Of a DNA stretch of 64,000 nucleotides, positions 51,903 to 60,363 are shown in pieces. Source of the DNA: Sabulibacter ruber (GTDB lineage: Bacteria; Bacteroidota; Bacteroidia; Cytophagales; Hymenobacteraceae). Under the pieces are notes generated by a model. The model made no database searches and was not told the DNA's origin. It saw only the letters and a list, made by a program, of their open reading frames with translations. A program made the position numbers and the translations under genes. How positions within the stretch are numbered: the stretch's first letter is position 1; each line of letters begins with the position of its first letter. Location of the stretch: positions 744,001 to 808,000 of the forward strand of contig NZ_JAFFID010000002.1 in assembly GCF_017355955.1 (NCBI RefSeq), in the 5' to 3' direction.

Positions 51903-53861
51903 ATGGTGCAATGGATAAAAGCATCCTCTATCCTTGTCCTGTTCTGGATCTTGGCTTTGCCAACCCAGGCGCAGACAGGCGGTAAAGGACAATACAAGGA
52001 GGGAGTCTCAAGGGTAGAAGCTGAAGTAGACTCCCTGAATCAACTGGCATTTAGTGTGAAGCGGCAGAATGTTGATAAAGCTTTATCCTTGCTCCAGAAA
52101 GCATTGCTGTTGGCCCAAAGTAGCAATTACAAGAAAGGAGAGGCCACCTGCTACTTGTATGAAGCGGGGATCTATCAGCAGAACGGTTATTCAAAAAGCG
52201 CTCTTTCCCTTTACTACAAAGCTTTAGAGATAAGTCAGGCTACAAAGGACACCTTCAACATTGCCCGGGCGCTACAGCAGGTGGCCAATGCCTTGCTGGA
52301 AGACAAGCAGTTAGACAGAGCCGAGCAAATCTACGTGCGGACGCTGCAAAACTACGCTGCCCTTGAGCGCTGGGAGGATGTGGTAAACGTCAGGAACAGT
52401 ATTGGACTGATAGAACTGGAGCAGAATGAGTTTGCCCACTCAGAGCAATACTTCACCCAGGCCCTGCAGGAGAGCAAAGCCAAAAACTATCAGTACGGCT
52501 TCAAGAAAGCAAACTTCCACCTGGGGCTGCTTTACCTGAAAACTGGAGAACTACCCAAAGCGAGGGTTTACTTCCAGAACGCGTTGGAACTGGACCAAAA
52601 AGCCAATGATAAGTATGGTTTGTCGCTTGCCAAAAACAAATTAGCCCTGGTTTCTAGCCGAGAGGGGAACTACAAGGAGGCAATTAACCTGGCTACCGCT
52701 GCCCTGCAAGACGCCCGTTCCATTAACGCGGCCAAGCTGGAAGCCGAGGTCATGCAGACGCTGGTGGCAGTTTACAAAACCCAGAAGAAGCATGAAGAGG
52801 TGGCGCGCTGGCAGGACTCCCTTATTCAAAAAGAGTCAGAGCTTTTTGCGCGGGAAAGAACCTTTGCCTTGAATTTTCTTGATGTGCTCAAAGAAAAGCA
52901 GGAGCAGCAACTGGCCTATGAAAAGAGCGCGCTGCTGGCTTCTCAGAAAGCAAAGATCACCTCCTACGCCTTAGCCTTTGTCATGGGAATCTCTATTGCG
53001 CTGGCCACCATTGTGTATCTGCTGTTAAGAAACTACCGGAAAGCGCAGGATGCCAAAGAAGAACTGGCGACCAAAAATGCCGTCATTGAAAAGCACTCTC
53101 TGGAACTGGATACGCTCAACAAGAGCATCGTAAAGCAGAACGAAAGCCTGGAGCAGACAAACCAGATGAAAGACAAGCTGCTCTCCATTCTTTCCCATGA
53201 CTTAAAGGCACCCCTGGCTAACACCAAAGGCATTCTGCAGCTAATCAATAGCGGGCGGTTGGAAGAGAAGCAGTATAAGCCCATGCTGGTAGAGCTGGAA
53301 AAGCAGTATGTAAGATCGCTGGCGTTGCTGGAGAACCTTTTGTTCTGGATCAAAAGCCAGGTGAAGGGAGACACCATCCGGCCAGAGAAACTCAGCCTGA
53401 AAACTCTCCTCCAGGAAGTGATTGGGGAACAGGAAGCCGCTGCCTTGAACAAACGCATCTCCATCTTAAACGAAGTGGATGCAGAGCTATGGATGGAGGG
53501 CGATCCTGAGATGCTGAAGGTGGTGTTCCGGAACCTGCTGTCCAATGCGGTTAAGTTCACCAGAAAAGAAGGCAGAATTTTAGTAACGGCCGAAGTGCAG
53601 AGAGGCCTGCTGGTAAAGATAGAAGACCAGGGAATAGGCATCAGCGAAGACGCCTTAAACAAGATCAAGCGCAAAAGCTATTTCACCACCATGGGTACCG
53701 ATAACGAACGCGGCAGCGGTTTCGGGCTGATGATCTGCGAGGAATTGATCAGTAAGCACGGAGGCGAACTCCTGGTAGAAAGCGAGGTAAACAAGGGATC
53801 TCTGTTCACGGTCAAGCTTCCGGCTTCTGCTATTGCCCAGCGGCTGGCCGTGGCGGTATAG
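51903..53861 (+). CDS. Sensor histidine kinase with periplasmic TPR domain
   Basis: 652 residues from the ATG at 51903 (MVQWIKASSILVLFWILALP signal). The frame from 51813 has a TTG start and would hide the signal peptide. Residues ~60-330 are TPR helices (LLQKALLLAQSSNYKKGEA, EISQATKDTFNIARALQQVA), then a membrane helix (YALAFVMGISIALATIVYLLL), a coiled coil and the kinase. The kinase has the H box SILSHDLKAPLANTKG, N box FRNLLSNAVKFT and G boxes EDQGIGI and GSGFGLMI. No response regulator is adjacent, so the partner lies elsewhere. Confidence 0.92.
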   Translation: MVQWIKASSILVLFWILALPTQAQTGGKGQYKEGVSRVEAEVDSLNQLAFSVKRQNVDKALSLLQKALLLAQSSNYKKGEATCYLYEAGIYQQNGYSKSALSLYYKALEISQATKDTFNIARALQQVANALLEDKQLDRAEQIYVRTLQNYAALERWEDVVNVRNSIGLIELEQNEFAHSEQYFTQALQESKAKNYQYGFKKANFHLGLLYLKTGELPKARVYFQNALELDQKANDKYGLSLAKNKLALVSSREGNYKEAINLATAALQDARSINAAKLEAEVMQTLVAVYKTQKKHEEVARWQDSLIQKESELFARERTFALNFLDVLKEKQEQQLAYEKSALLASQKAKITSYALAFVMGISIALATIVYLLLRNYRKAQDAKEELATKNAVIEKHSLELDTLNKSIVKQNESLEQTNQMKDKLLSILSHDLKAPLANTKGILQLINSGRLEEKQYKPMLVELEKQYVRSLALLENLLFWIKSQVKGDTIRPEKLSLKTLLQEVIGEQEAAALNKRISILNEVDAELWMEGDPEMLKVVFRNLLSNAVKFTRKEGRILVTAEVQRGLLVKIEDQGIGISEDALNKIKRKSYFTTMGTDNERGSGFGLMICEELISKHGGELLVESEVNKGSLFTVKLPASAIAQRLAVAV

Positions 53862-53929
53862 CGGGGCTATGCTGCTAGAATGGGTCTGTGATCCCGTTCG
53901 GTTTTGCTTCTGAGTAGACGCGTTCCTTT

Positions 53930-53965
53930 GTTTACGGCGTCCTTTTGCCAAAAGAGCCTTAAAAC
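53930..53965. repeat. IP36 dispersed palindrome, copy at 53.9 kb
   Basis: gtttacggcgtccttttg facing caaaagagccttaaaac, 36 bp, between the kinase stop and the groES-like gene. Confidence 0.7.
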
Positions 53966-54023
53966 AAACTTTCCTCACCTCGGCCATTCCTTTTCAATGT
54001 AGCGTAATACCTTTTTGGTGCTT

Positions 54024-54031
54024 TATCTTTG
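54024..54031 (+). promoter_or_regulatory. -7 promoter element (TATCTTTG) of the GroES-fold gene
   Basis: Exact TAnnTTTG match, 31 bp upstream of the ATG at 54062. No clear -33 partner is seen. Confidence 0.5.
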
Positions 54032-54061
54032 CAGCCCGATTTACCTTAACTGTTAATTGCC

Positions 54062-54442
54062 ATGTCTCAAGACTCACCCGCAAGCAAACTGCAGAAACTG
54101 ATTGTTGTAGGAGACCGTCTGCTCATTAAACCCAAGAGCACCAAAGACCAGACTAAAAGTGGGCTGTTTCTGCCGCCCGGCGTGCAGGAGAAAGAGAAAG
54201 TGCAGGAAGGCTACGTGATGCGCGTTGGTCCTGGTTACCCTATTCCGGCCGACTATGGGTTAGATGACGAGATCTGGAACCAGGACGAGAAAGAGGCGGT
54301 GCGCTACATCCCCTTGCAGGCCCGCGAAGGAGATCTGGCTATCTACCTCCAGCGCGATGCCGTAGAAATCAACTACCTGGGCGATAAATATTTCATCGTG
54401 CCTCAATCGGCGGTGCTGTTGCTGGAACGGGAAGAGGAATAG
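54062..54442 (+). CDS. GroES-fold co-chaperone family protein
   Basis: 126 residues. VVGDRLLIKPKSTKDQTKSGLFLPP followed by KVQEGYVMRVGPGYP and a C-terminal YLGDKYFIVPQSAVLLLERE are the strands of the Cpn10 fold. It is longer than GroES (~95) because of a central insert (YGLDDEIWNQDEKEAVRYI), and the mobile-loop Ile-Val/Leu tripeptide is not obvious. No groEL is adjacent. It is one of the GroES-like extra proteins seen in Bacteroidota, and whether it works with GroEL is open. Confidence 0.85.
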   Translation: MSQDSPASKLQKLIVVGDRLLIKPKSTKDQTKSGLFLPPGVQEKEKVQEGYVMRVGPGYPIPADYGLDDEIWNQDEKEAVRYIPLQAREGDLAIYLQRDAVEINYLGDKYFIVPQSAVLLLEREEE

Positions 54443-54462
54443 CCAGGCCATCTGCCGCAACC

Positions 54463-54506
54463 GGTTCCCTGTTTTGCTGCCCATTACGGTAAAACAGGCA
54501 TAAAAC
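54463..54506. repeat. IP36 dispersed palindrome, extended copy
   Basis: ggttccctgttttgc facing ggtaaaacaggcataaaac with a longer centre (44 bp in all), 20 bp after the GroES-like stop. The rest of the 54443-54728 gap shows nothing clear. Confidence 0.65.
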
Positions 54507-54728
54507 GTATCTGTCTGGTGTTCGCTTTTGAATAGAATCTGTTCAGAAGCGAACATTTTTTGTTTTGGATAAATATGTAAACCATTGAAAATCAGCAGGT
54601 ATTTTGTTTGGCACAGGCCTTGCCAATAGGAGGGTAGATGATTTTTTGCAGGTAACCGTGCAACCTCGCCCAAACGGGTTTGTCTTTAGAGTAAAGATTT
54701 GGTTCTGGTACTGAGAAAACATCCTGAT

Positions 54729-56066
54729 ATGAAAAACAGAGATACAATGCGTCCTTTTCTACTTTCCTCTTTCATTGCCTTAGGCTGTATGAACCTGGTG
54801 CTGCCAGTGGGTGCCCAGACCTCTGCGCCTGCCAAGAAAGAAACCAAAGCATCTGCCAGTACCCGCACCACCACGCGCAACTATGATGACGTGAACGTTA
54901 TCAATGGTTCCTTCTCCACCAATGGCGAAAAAGGCGAAACCGTGTACATCACCACCGATGACAACGGCCTGCGTCTGCAACTGATCACCAAAGGCACCGT
55001 CACGGTTTCAGAAGATGAGCGCTCCATCTCGGGCCTCAGCGAGAACGGGCGGTTTGAATTCTCCCGCCGCGAGAAAGGCGCCCCTGAGCATAAGGTAGTG
55101 CTGGAAAGCAATAATGGGCAGCTGCAAGGAAAATATTGGGTAGACGGCGAGGCGCAGGAGTACGCCACTGCCGGAAAAGAATGGCTGGCCAAGTACCTGC
55201 CCGAAATGATCTCAAAAACCGGCCTGGGAGCCGAAGCCCGCGCCGAGCGCCTGTACCAGGAAGGCGGCGCCAGGAAAGTGCTGGCCCATACGGCTACCAT
55301 GCAGCCGGGCACCGGCCGCACCAAGATGTACAAGCACCTGATGGGCAAACAGGGCCTGAAGTCTGATGACATGAGGCAGTTGCTGGAGCAGGTTGCCCAG
55401 GGGAAAACCTCAGACTACGAAGCCGCCTCAATCATGACCAAGGTTCCCGTAGAGCACCTGGCGCAGTCTGGCACCGCTGAGGCATACGCCGCCGCCAGCG
55501 CCACCCTTTCCTCTGACTACGAGAAAGGCCGGGCCTTAAAGCACCTGCTCCGGCAGGAAAAGCTATCCGAGAAAGCCCTGGACAAAACCGCCGAATCCAT
55601 TGGAAGCATAACCTCCGGCTATGAGAAGGTGAAAGTGCTTTCCACACTGGCCGAGCGTCCGCAATTGACCGAGAAGCAGTTTGAGTTGACCATGCGCGCG
55701 CTGCAAACCGTTTCCTCAGATTACGAGCGCACTAAAGGGCTGGGCACCCTCATGCGCCACGAGCAACAGGTGGTAACGTATTTTGATAAAGTGCTGCCGC
55801 TCATCAACGGCATCGGCTCTGATTACGAGAAAGCCAAAGCCTACAGCGGCCTTCTGAGCAATACCCGGTTAGGAGCCAGCCAGTACGTACCGCTGCTCAA
55901 AGCCAGCGAAGCCATTGGCTCAGACTACGAGAAAGCCAAGCTGCTCCGCAAAATGGCGGCTCACTTGCCCAAAGACGATAAAAAAGTAAAAGAAGCGTAT
56001 GCCCAGGCAGCAAAGACCGTGGGTTCTAAATATGAATACGAAAAAGTCATTGCTGCTTACCAGTAG
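54729..56066 (+). CDS. Secreted protein with about seven SDYEK-type helical repeats
   Basis: 445 residues from the ATG at 54729 (RPFLLSSFIALGCMNLVLP signal); an upstream TTG frame starts at 54699. The N-terminal part (NVINGSFSTNGEKGETVYIT, SGLSENGRFEFSRREKG) looks like a beta domain. The C-terminal half repeats, at about 35-40 residue intervals, the motif SDYE(K/R/A): SDYEAAS, SDYEKGR, SGYEKVK, SDYERTK, SDYEKAK, SDYEKAK and SKYEYEK. The repeats look like a solenoid of helical hairpins. The same style of repeat occurs, from memory, at the end of M56/BlaR1-like peptidases of this group, but no peptidase is present here. Periplasmic; role unknown. Confidence 0.8.
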   Translation: MKNRDTMRPFLLSSFIALGCMNLVLPVGAQTSAPAKKETKASASTRTTTRNYDDVNVINGSFSTNGEKGETVYITTDDNGLRLQLITKGTVTVSEDERSISGLSENGRFEFSRREKGAPEHKVVLESNNGQLQGKYWVDGEAQEYATAGKEWLAKYLPEMISKTGLGAEARAERLYQEGGARKVLAHTATMQPGTGRTKMYKHLMGKQGLKSDDMRQLLEQVAQGKTSDYEAASIMTKVPVEHLAQSGTAEAYAAASATLSSDYEKGRALKHLLRQEKLSEKALDKTAESIGSITSGYEKVKVLSTLAERPQLTEKQFELTMRALQTVSSDYERTKGLGTLMRHEQQVVTYFDKVLPLINGIGSDYEKAKAYSGLLSNTRLGASQYVPLLKASEAIGSDYEKAKLLRKMAAHLPKDDKKVKEAYAQAAKTVGSKYEYEKVIAAYQ

Positions 56067-56098
56067 CTTTTAATCATGTTGGTTTATTTGTAGAGAGA

Positions 56099-56125
56099 CG
56101 GCCCTTCTGGGGCCGCTTCTTTTTT
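56099..56125 (+). terminator. Intrinsic terminator of 54729-56066
   Basis: cggccc / gggccg stem around ttctg, followed by CTTCTTTTTT, 33 bp after the stop. Confidence 0.82.
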
Positions 56126-56150
56126 AGGACCATTCGTAAGCAAAGCTTCC

Positions 56151-56186
56151 GTTTTAAGGCCGATTTTAGGGAAACAGGGTGAAAAC
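56151..56186. repeat. IP36 dispersed palindrome, copy at 56.15 kb
   Basis: gttttaaggccgattttag facing gaaacagggtgaaaac, 36 bp, between the terminator and hemN. Confidence 0.7.
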
Positions 56187-56290
56187 ACTGAGGCTTTCCG
56201 GCCAGAGAAATCAGGTAAACTGATGAAAATCATCTGGCCGGGTGACGAGGTTGCGATTCCTGCAAGCCGCCCCCTCCCGAACTTTGTGCC

Positions 56291-57688
56291 ATGGAAACTT
56301 GCCTTACAACCCCTACACCCCCGGCAGATTTAGTGAAGAAATACAACGTGCCGGTTCCCCGCTACACCAGTTACCCCACGGTGCCTTTCTGGGGAAACAA
56401 CCTGCCTGCCGTAGAAGAGTGGCAGCGGGTGTTGCTTTCCACGTTTGAAGCCTCCAACCAGAAAGAAGGCATCAGTCTGTACATTCACCTGCCGTTCTGC
56501 GAGAGCCTGTGTACCTACTGTGGCTGCAACAAACGCATCACCAGAAACCACGGGGTGGAGCCGGTGTACCTTAAAGCGGTGCTGCAGGAGTGGGACAAGT
56601 ATCTGGCCTTGTTTCCGGAAAAACCCGTGATTCGGGAAATCCATTTGGGGGGCGGCACGCCTACATTCTTCAGCCCCGAGAACCTCCAATACTTAATCAA
56701 TGAAATTTTGGCCCAAACCGAGGTGCATCCGCAGCACGAATTAAGCTTTGAGGGCCACCCGAACAACACCACCGCTGAGCACCTGCAGGCCTTGTATGAA
56801 GTAGGTTTCAGGAGGGTGAGCTACGGCGTGCAGGATTTGTCTGAGAAAGTGCAGAAAGCCATTAACCGCATCCAGCCGCTGGAGAACCTGGTGCAGGCCA
56901 CCGAACTGGCCCGCCAGATTGGCTACACTTCCGTGAACTATGACCTCATCTACGGCTTGCCGTTCCAGACCCTGGAAAGCATTGAGGACACTTTCCGGCA
57001 GGTCATCGGCCTGCGGCCCGATAGAATCGCGTATTACAGCTACGCGCACGTGCCGTGGAAAGAGAAATCGCAGCGTCACTACTCTGAGGCCGATCTGCCT
57101 TCTGACTCCGAGAAGCTGGCCCTTTACACCTTGGGTCAAACCCTGCTGCTGGAAGCCGGCTACGAAGACGTGGGCATGGACCATTTCGCGTTCCCAGAGG
57201 AAGAACTCTGCGTAGCCCAACGCGAAGCCCGGTTGCACCGCAATTTCATGGGCTACACCACCAACCAGACGCAACTCATGATCGGGTTAGGCGTGTCTTC
57301 TATCAGTGATTTGTACCGCGGCTACCTGCAGAACGTGAAAACCGTGGAAGAATACTACGCATTATTGGCCATGGGCGAGTGGCCCTTGTTGAAAGGCTAT
57401 CTGCTATCTGAGCTAGACGTGCAGATGCGCCGCCACATTCTGGGCATTGCCTGCAACGGCAGAACAAGCTGGCAGCACAGCCCCGAGAAAGCGTTAATAG
57501 AGGAACAGGTAAGGCCTGCGCTGGAAGACTTGGCAGCCGATGGTTTGATTGAGTTGGGAGAAGAGGAGTTAGCGTTAACCTCCATCGGTCGCCGTTTCCT
57601 GCGCTCTGTCTGCGCCGCCTTTGACTTCTACCTGAAAGCCAACACCCAGGACACCGCCGCCAAACCCATGTTCAGCAAAGCTGTGTAA
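56291..57688 (+). CDS. hemN: Oxygen-independent coproporphyrinogen III oxidase
   Basis: 465 residues, the length of true HemN. The radical-SAM cluster motif CxxxCxxC is at C70, C74 and C77 (HLPFCESLCTYCGC), where the CGC ending is HemN-specific. REIHLGGGTPTFFSPE binds SAM, and VQDLSEKVQKAINRIQP and YSYAHVPW follow. The N-terminal RYTSYPTVPFW and C-terminal HemN domain are present. It converts coproporphyrinogen III to protoporphyrinogen IX. hemJ, the next enzyme, lies convergent just beyond a hairpin cluster. Confidence 0.95.
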   Translation: METCLTTPTPPADLVKKYNVPVPRYTSYPTVPFWGNNLPAVEEWQRVLLSTFEASNQKEGISLYIHLPFCESLCTYCGCNKRITRNHGVEPVYLKAVLQEWDKYLALFPEKPVIREIHLGGGTPTFFSPENLQYLINEILAQTEVHPQHELSFEGHPNNTTAEHLQALYEVGFRRVSYGVQDLSEKVQKAINRIQPLENLVQATELARQIGYTSVNYDLIYGLPFQTLESIEDTFRQVIGLRPDRIAYYSYAHVPWKEKSQRHYSEADLPSDSEKLALYTLGQTLLLEAGYEDVGMDHFAFPEEELCVAQREARLHRNFMGYTTNQTQLMIGLGVSSISDLYRGYLQNVKTVEEYYALLAMGEWPLLKGYLLSELDVQMRRHILGIACNGRTSWQHSPEKALIEEQVRPALEDLAADGLIELGEEELALTSIGRRFLRSVCAAFDFYLKANTQDTAAKPMFSKAV

Positions 57689-57729
57689 TCATCTGGAATT
57701 ATCGATGCACTAGCGCCAAAAGCGACAAG

Positions 57730-57885
57730 TTCTCTCGGAGAGAAAAAGGAGTTTGGAAGGACATTGAAGAGATTCCCCTCCTCGGAGAGATAGGGGTGGG
57801 TAGTTCTACCTCTTCTCTGGTTCAAGTTTTCAACTTGGACCCATAATGGGCTGAAGTTTGCAACTTCAGTGAGGCGATAGCCTCA
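57730..57885. repeat. Series of five tandem short-loop hairpins downstream of hemN
   Basis: Successive hairpins: ttctct-cgg-agagaa (57730-57744); cccct...agggg (57775-57796); ggttcaagtt-ttc-aacttggacc (57819-57841); ctgaagtt-tgc-aacttcag (57851-57869); tgaggc-gata-gcctca (57870-57885). Three have three-base loops, as in the element at 44.6 kb. A sixth structure, the IP36 terminator, follows at once. The run fills much of the 406-bp hemN-hemJ gap and matches no gene. Confidence 0.65.
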
Positions 57886-57888
57886 AAA

Positions 57889-57930
57889 AGCGTTTCGGAC
57901 CTGATTTGTGAAAATCAGGTCCGAAACGCT
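57889..57930. terminator. IP36 copy with perfect 19-bp arms; bidirectional terminator
   Basis: agcgtttcggacctgattt / aaatcaggtccgaaacgct, 4-base centre, with a T-run on each side (TTTTGCTTTTATT on plus, CTTTTTGAGG on minus). It sits between convergent hemN and hemJ and is the most perfect copy of the dispersed family here. Nothing further is recognised between 57931 and 58094. Confidence 0.88.
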
Positions 57931-58094
57931 TTTGCTTTTATTCTGAAAAGGTGTTGAAGTAAACGCTGTTACAGCTTGCCCACAAGATCCTTTCAGGATG
58001 ACAGAGGGGAGGGGCAAGAACTGGTGAAAGAAATTGGTAATGTAATGAGCAAAGGAAGGCCGGTGTATGTACAACCCGAAGAAAAGTAAAAGCC

Positions 58095-58622
58095 TCAGGC
58101 CTTCCGCAGTTTCTTGTACACCATAATGGCCGCCATTAGTACCACGGATAACCCAATGAAGCCCAGCACGCCCCAGGTGGCGCTGAGGCCGTTCTTCAGG
58201 ACCACCAGAAACACAATACTCACCAGGAAAAGCGTGGCTACTTCGTTCCAGATGCGCAGGGCGGTGGAGCTTTGTTTGATTTCGCCGCGCTGGTGCTGTT
58301 TAAAAATGCGGTGGCAGTACAGGTGGTAGGCCAGCAGCCCCGCCACAAAGCCCAGTTTAATCCACAGCCAGGTAGGAATGGGGTTGTAGTAATGCAGCAG
58401 ACTCAGGCCCATGATGACCGTGAGCACCGCCGAGGGCCAGGTAATGCCGTACCACAGCCGCTTCTGCATGAGCGCGAACTGATTTTGCAGAATGCTTTTC
58501 TCCGGCTCGGGTTTCTGGGCCGTTTCGGCGTAATAGACAAATAACCGCACAATGTAGAACAGGCCCGCAAACCAGGTAACCACAAAAATGATGTGCAGCG
58601 ATTTCAGGTAATTATAATCCAT
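58095..58622 (-). CDS. hemJ: Protoporphyrinogen IX oxidase HemJ (CopD family)
   Basis: 175 residues with four or five membrane helices. It begins DYNYLKSLHIIFVVTWFAGLFYIVRLFVY, with the conserved His in the first helix and the TWFAG-Y-R motif of HemJ. It also has LWYGITWPSAVLTVIMG, WLWIKLGFVAGLLAYH and the LRIWNEVATLFLV segment. HemJ oxidises protoporphyrinogen IX in many bacteria lacking HemG/HemY. Its position beside hemN supports a heme biosynthesis role. Confidence 0.9.
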   Translation of the reverse strand: MDYNYLKSLHIIFVVTWFAGLFYIVRLFVYYAETAQKPEPEKSILQNQFALMQKRLWYGITWPSAVLTVIMGLSLLHYYNPIPTWLWIKLGFVAGLLAYHLYCHRIFKQHQRGEIKQSSTALRIWNEVATLFLVSIVFLVVLKNGLSATWGVLGFIGLSVVLMAAIMVYKKLRKA

Positions 58623-58730
58623 AAGGACATCCGCTTGGGAAAGAAATAAGAGAAATGCGGTGCAAAAATGGCAGATAATGCGCTGGAAACCTACACTAAC
58701 CTATGCTGGCTTACCTCTGGAAAGAAGAGA

Positions 58731-58767
58731 TTTGGGGCTGTTTTTGCCTATATAGCCCCGAAACAGC
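58731..58767. repeat. IP36 dispersed palindrome at the end of 58767-59384
   Basis: tttggggctgtttttgc facing tatagccccgaaacagct. Its right end touches the stop codon of the minus-strand gene 58767-59384, so it can serve as its terminator. Confidence 0.6.
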
Positions 58768-59384
58768 TATAGGCTGTAACGCAGGCCCACTGCCAGGTTG
58801 AGGATGTCTGGCACCGAGATGCCTTTGTTGCGGTACTTGTCCACAATCATGACATCGGTGGTGCCTATCTCGCCATACAACTCGCCAAAATGAGGCCGTT
58901 TTTTGCCCTGGAATTCCCGCCGCAGCGCCGAGCCTACAAACGGCAGAATGCGGGTAGCAGTGGGCCAGATGTAGTAGCCGTTGGGGTATTTCTTGGGGAA
59001 AAACGTTTCAAACTGCTCGCCAATGGTCATGCTGATGCCCGCGCCCGCCCTGATCCAGCTGATCTGAAAGCCTTTGAACAGCGGTTTGGGGTGCGACTGG
59101 TAGTAGATTCTGGTGGTAAAGGTATGGGTAGTGTTCTTGAAGCCATAGTTGGGCGTGAAGCCATACATCAGCTCGGCGTTGGTACGGTCATGCTTCCCGA
59201 AGTCATACCCAATTCCGGCGGCAAGAATCCCGATAAGACCGGCATGCTGCGCCACTACATAGTCTGGTGCGTACCACGCGTTTTTAGGTCGGTCTACTTT
59301 GTCAGCGGCGTCCTGGGCGTGGGAGATAAATGGAAAGGCAAGCCATACAGACAGGCAAAGAGAGAAGAGGTAACGCATACGCAT
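58767..59384 (-). CDS. Exported protein, probable outer-membrane beta-barrel
   Basis: 205 residues with a signal peptide (YLFSLCLSVWLAFPFISHA, then QDAAD). The mature part has alternating aromatic strands (IGILAAGIGYDFGKHDRTN, AELMYGFTPNYGFKNTTHTF, FKGFQISWIRAGAGISM) and ends in LNLAVGLRYSL, a beta-barrel-style terminus. Its start overlaps the stop codon of the metallophosphoesterase gene (TGATG on the minus strand), so the two are co-translated. Family not recognised. Confidence 0.8.
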   Translation of the reverse strand: MRMRYLFSLCLSVWLAFPFISHAQDAADKVDRPKNAWYAPDYVVAQHAGLIGILAAGIGYDFGKHDRTNAELMYGFTPNYGFKNTTHTFTTRIYYQSHPKPLFKGFQISWIRAGAGISMTIGEQFETFFPKKYPNGYYIWPTATRILPFVGSALRREFQGKKRPHFGELYGEIGTTDVMIVDKYRNKGISVPDILNLAVGLRYSL

Positions 59385-60196
59385 CAGAATTCAATTTTTT
59401 CAAAGGTTGCCTGGGTGCCCGTTACCGTCACCAGTACATAGCTGCGCTTAAGCGAGGCCGCCGTGGTCACATAGGTGATGCCATCGTTATACAATTGTCC
59501 TGCCTTGTAGTTGTGGGTGTGGCCGTGCAGGGAAAGGCGAACATCGTAGTCGCGCATGAGGCGGGCATACTCCTGTTCTTTGGCGCGGTTGGCCTCGGCG
59601 TTGTCTGGGCTGATGTGCGAGATCACAAACTTGTTCAATATGCTGGGGGAGGTGTTTAGCTCCTGTTCCAACCAGGTGAGATTAGGCACACTTTCATCAA
59701 ACTCCAGGAAATTGGTGTTGAGGAAAATGAATTTGTGGGGGCCTAAGGTAAACGAGTGGTCCAGGGGGCCATACATTTCTTTGTACAGCTTGTCGCCATC
59801 GCCCAGGCAGTCGTGGTTACCAATAACGGTTATATAGGGCGCTTTCAGCTTAGACAGCTCCTGGTGCATGCGCTCAAACTCATCGGTGAAGGCGTAGTTG
59901 GTGATGTCGCCGGCATGAACCACAAACGCTATGTCACGGGTGTTCATGTCTTTCACCATGTCTTCGGTCTCGGCAAAGTAGCCCTGGGTGTCTCCGGTAA
60001 ACGCAAAGCGAAGGGTAGTCTGAGGGGTATACTGGGCTTCTAAGGCTTTGATTCTGGCTACATTCTCTGCCGTGAGGTTTTTGTACTCAAGATTACCCTC
60101 ATATGGGTGGTACTGGAAAAGATCACAGGCAGAAAACAGCAGGAGAATGGATAAAGCCAGCCACTTGTAAACCGGTGGCAGGTAGTTTGTTCTCAT
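59384..60196 (-). CDS. Calcineurin-like metallophosphoesterase, lipoprotein
   Basis: 270 residues with a lipobox (ILLLFSAC, then DLFQYHP). The five metal-site blocks are in order: FTGDTQG, HAGDITN, VIGNHDC, FVISHIS and SLHGHTHNY. The enzyme is anchored outside the cytoplasm and probably acts on phosphoesters or phospholipid headgroups. It is the first gene of a coupled pair with the barrel-like protein. Confidence 0.92.
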   Translation of the reverse strand: MRTNYLPPVYKWLALSILLLFSACDLFQYHPYEGNLEYKNLTAENVARIKALEAQYTPQTTLRFAFTGDTQGYFAETEDMVKDMNTRDIAFVVHAGDITNYAFTDEFERMHQELSKLKAPYITVIGNHDCLGDGDKLYKEMYGPLDHSFTLGPHKFIFLNTNFLEFDESVPNLTWLEQELNTSPSILNKFVISHISPDNAEANRAKEQEYARLMRDYDVRLSLHGHTHNYKAGQLYNDGITYVTTAASLKRSYVLVTVTGTQATFEKIEF

Positions 60197-60363
60197 GGAT
60201 GGATAGGTACTTTATATTGTTCGTTCTCTATACTTGTTTAAAGAACAAGAGTTGCTGCTGTATGTTTTAAATAAAAAAATATTAGAGCCGGGAAGTTAAA
60301 TAATATCCATCCAAGCAATTAGAAATGTGGATTATATGGATATATTTGTTTTTGCCTTTTGGA

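Noticed and set aside
56278..56290. Possible leaderless promoter (gaactttg) just before the hemN ATG
   Set aside because: It lacks the T of TAnnTTTG and a -33 element, and would leave almost no leader; not strong enough to list as a feature.
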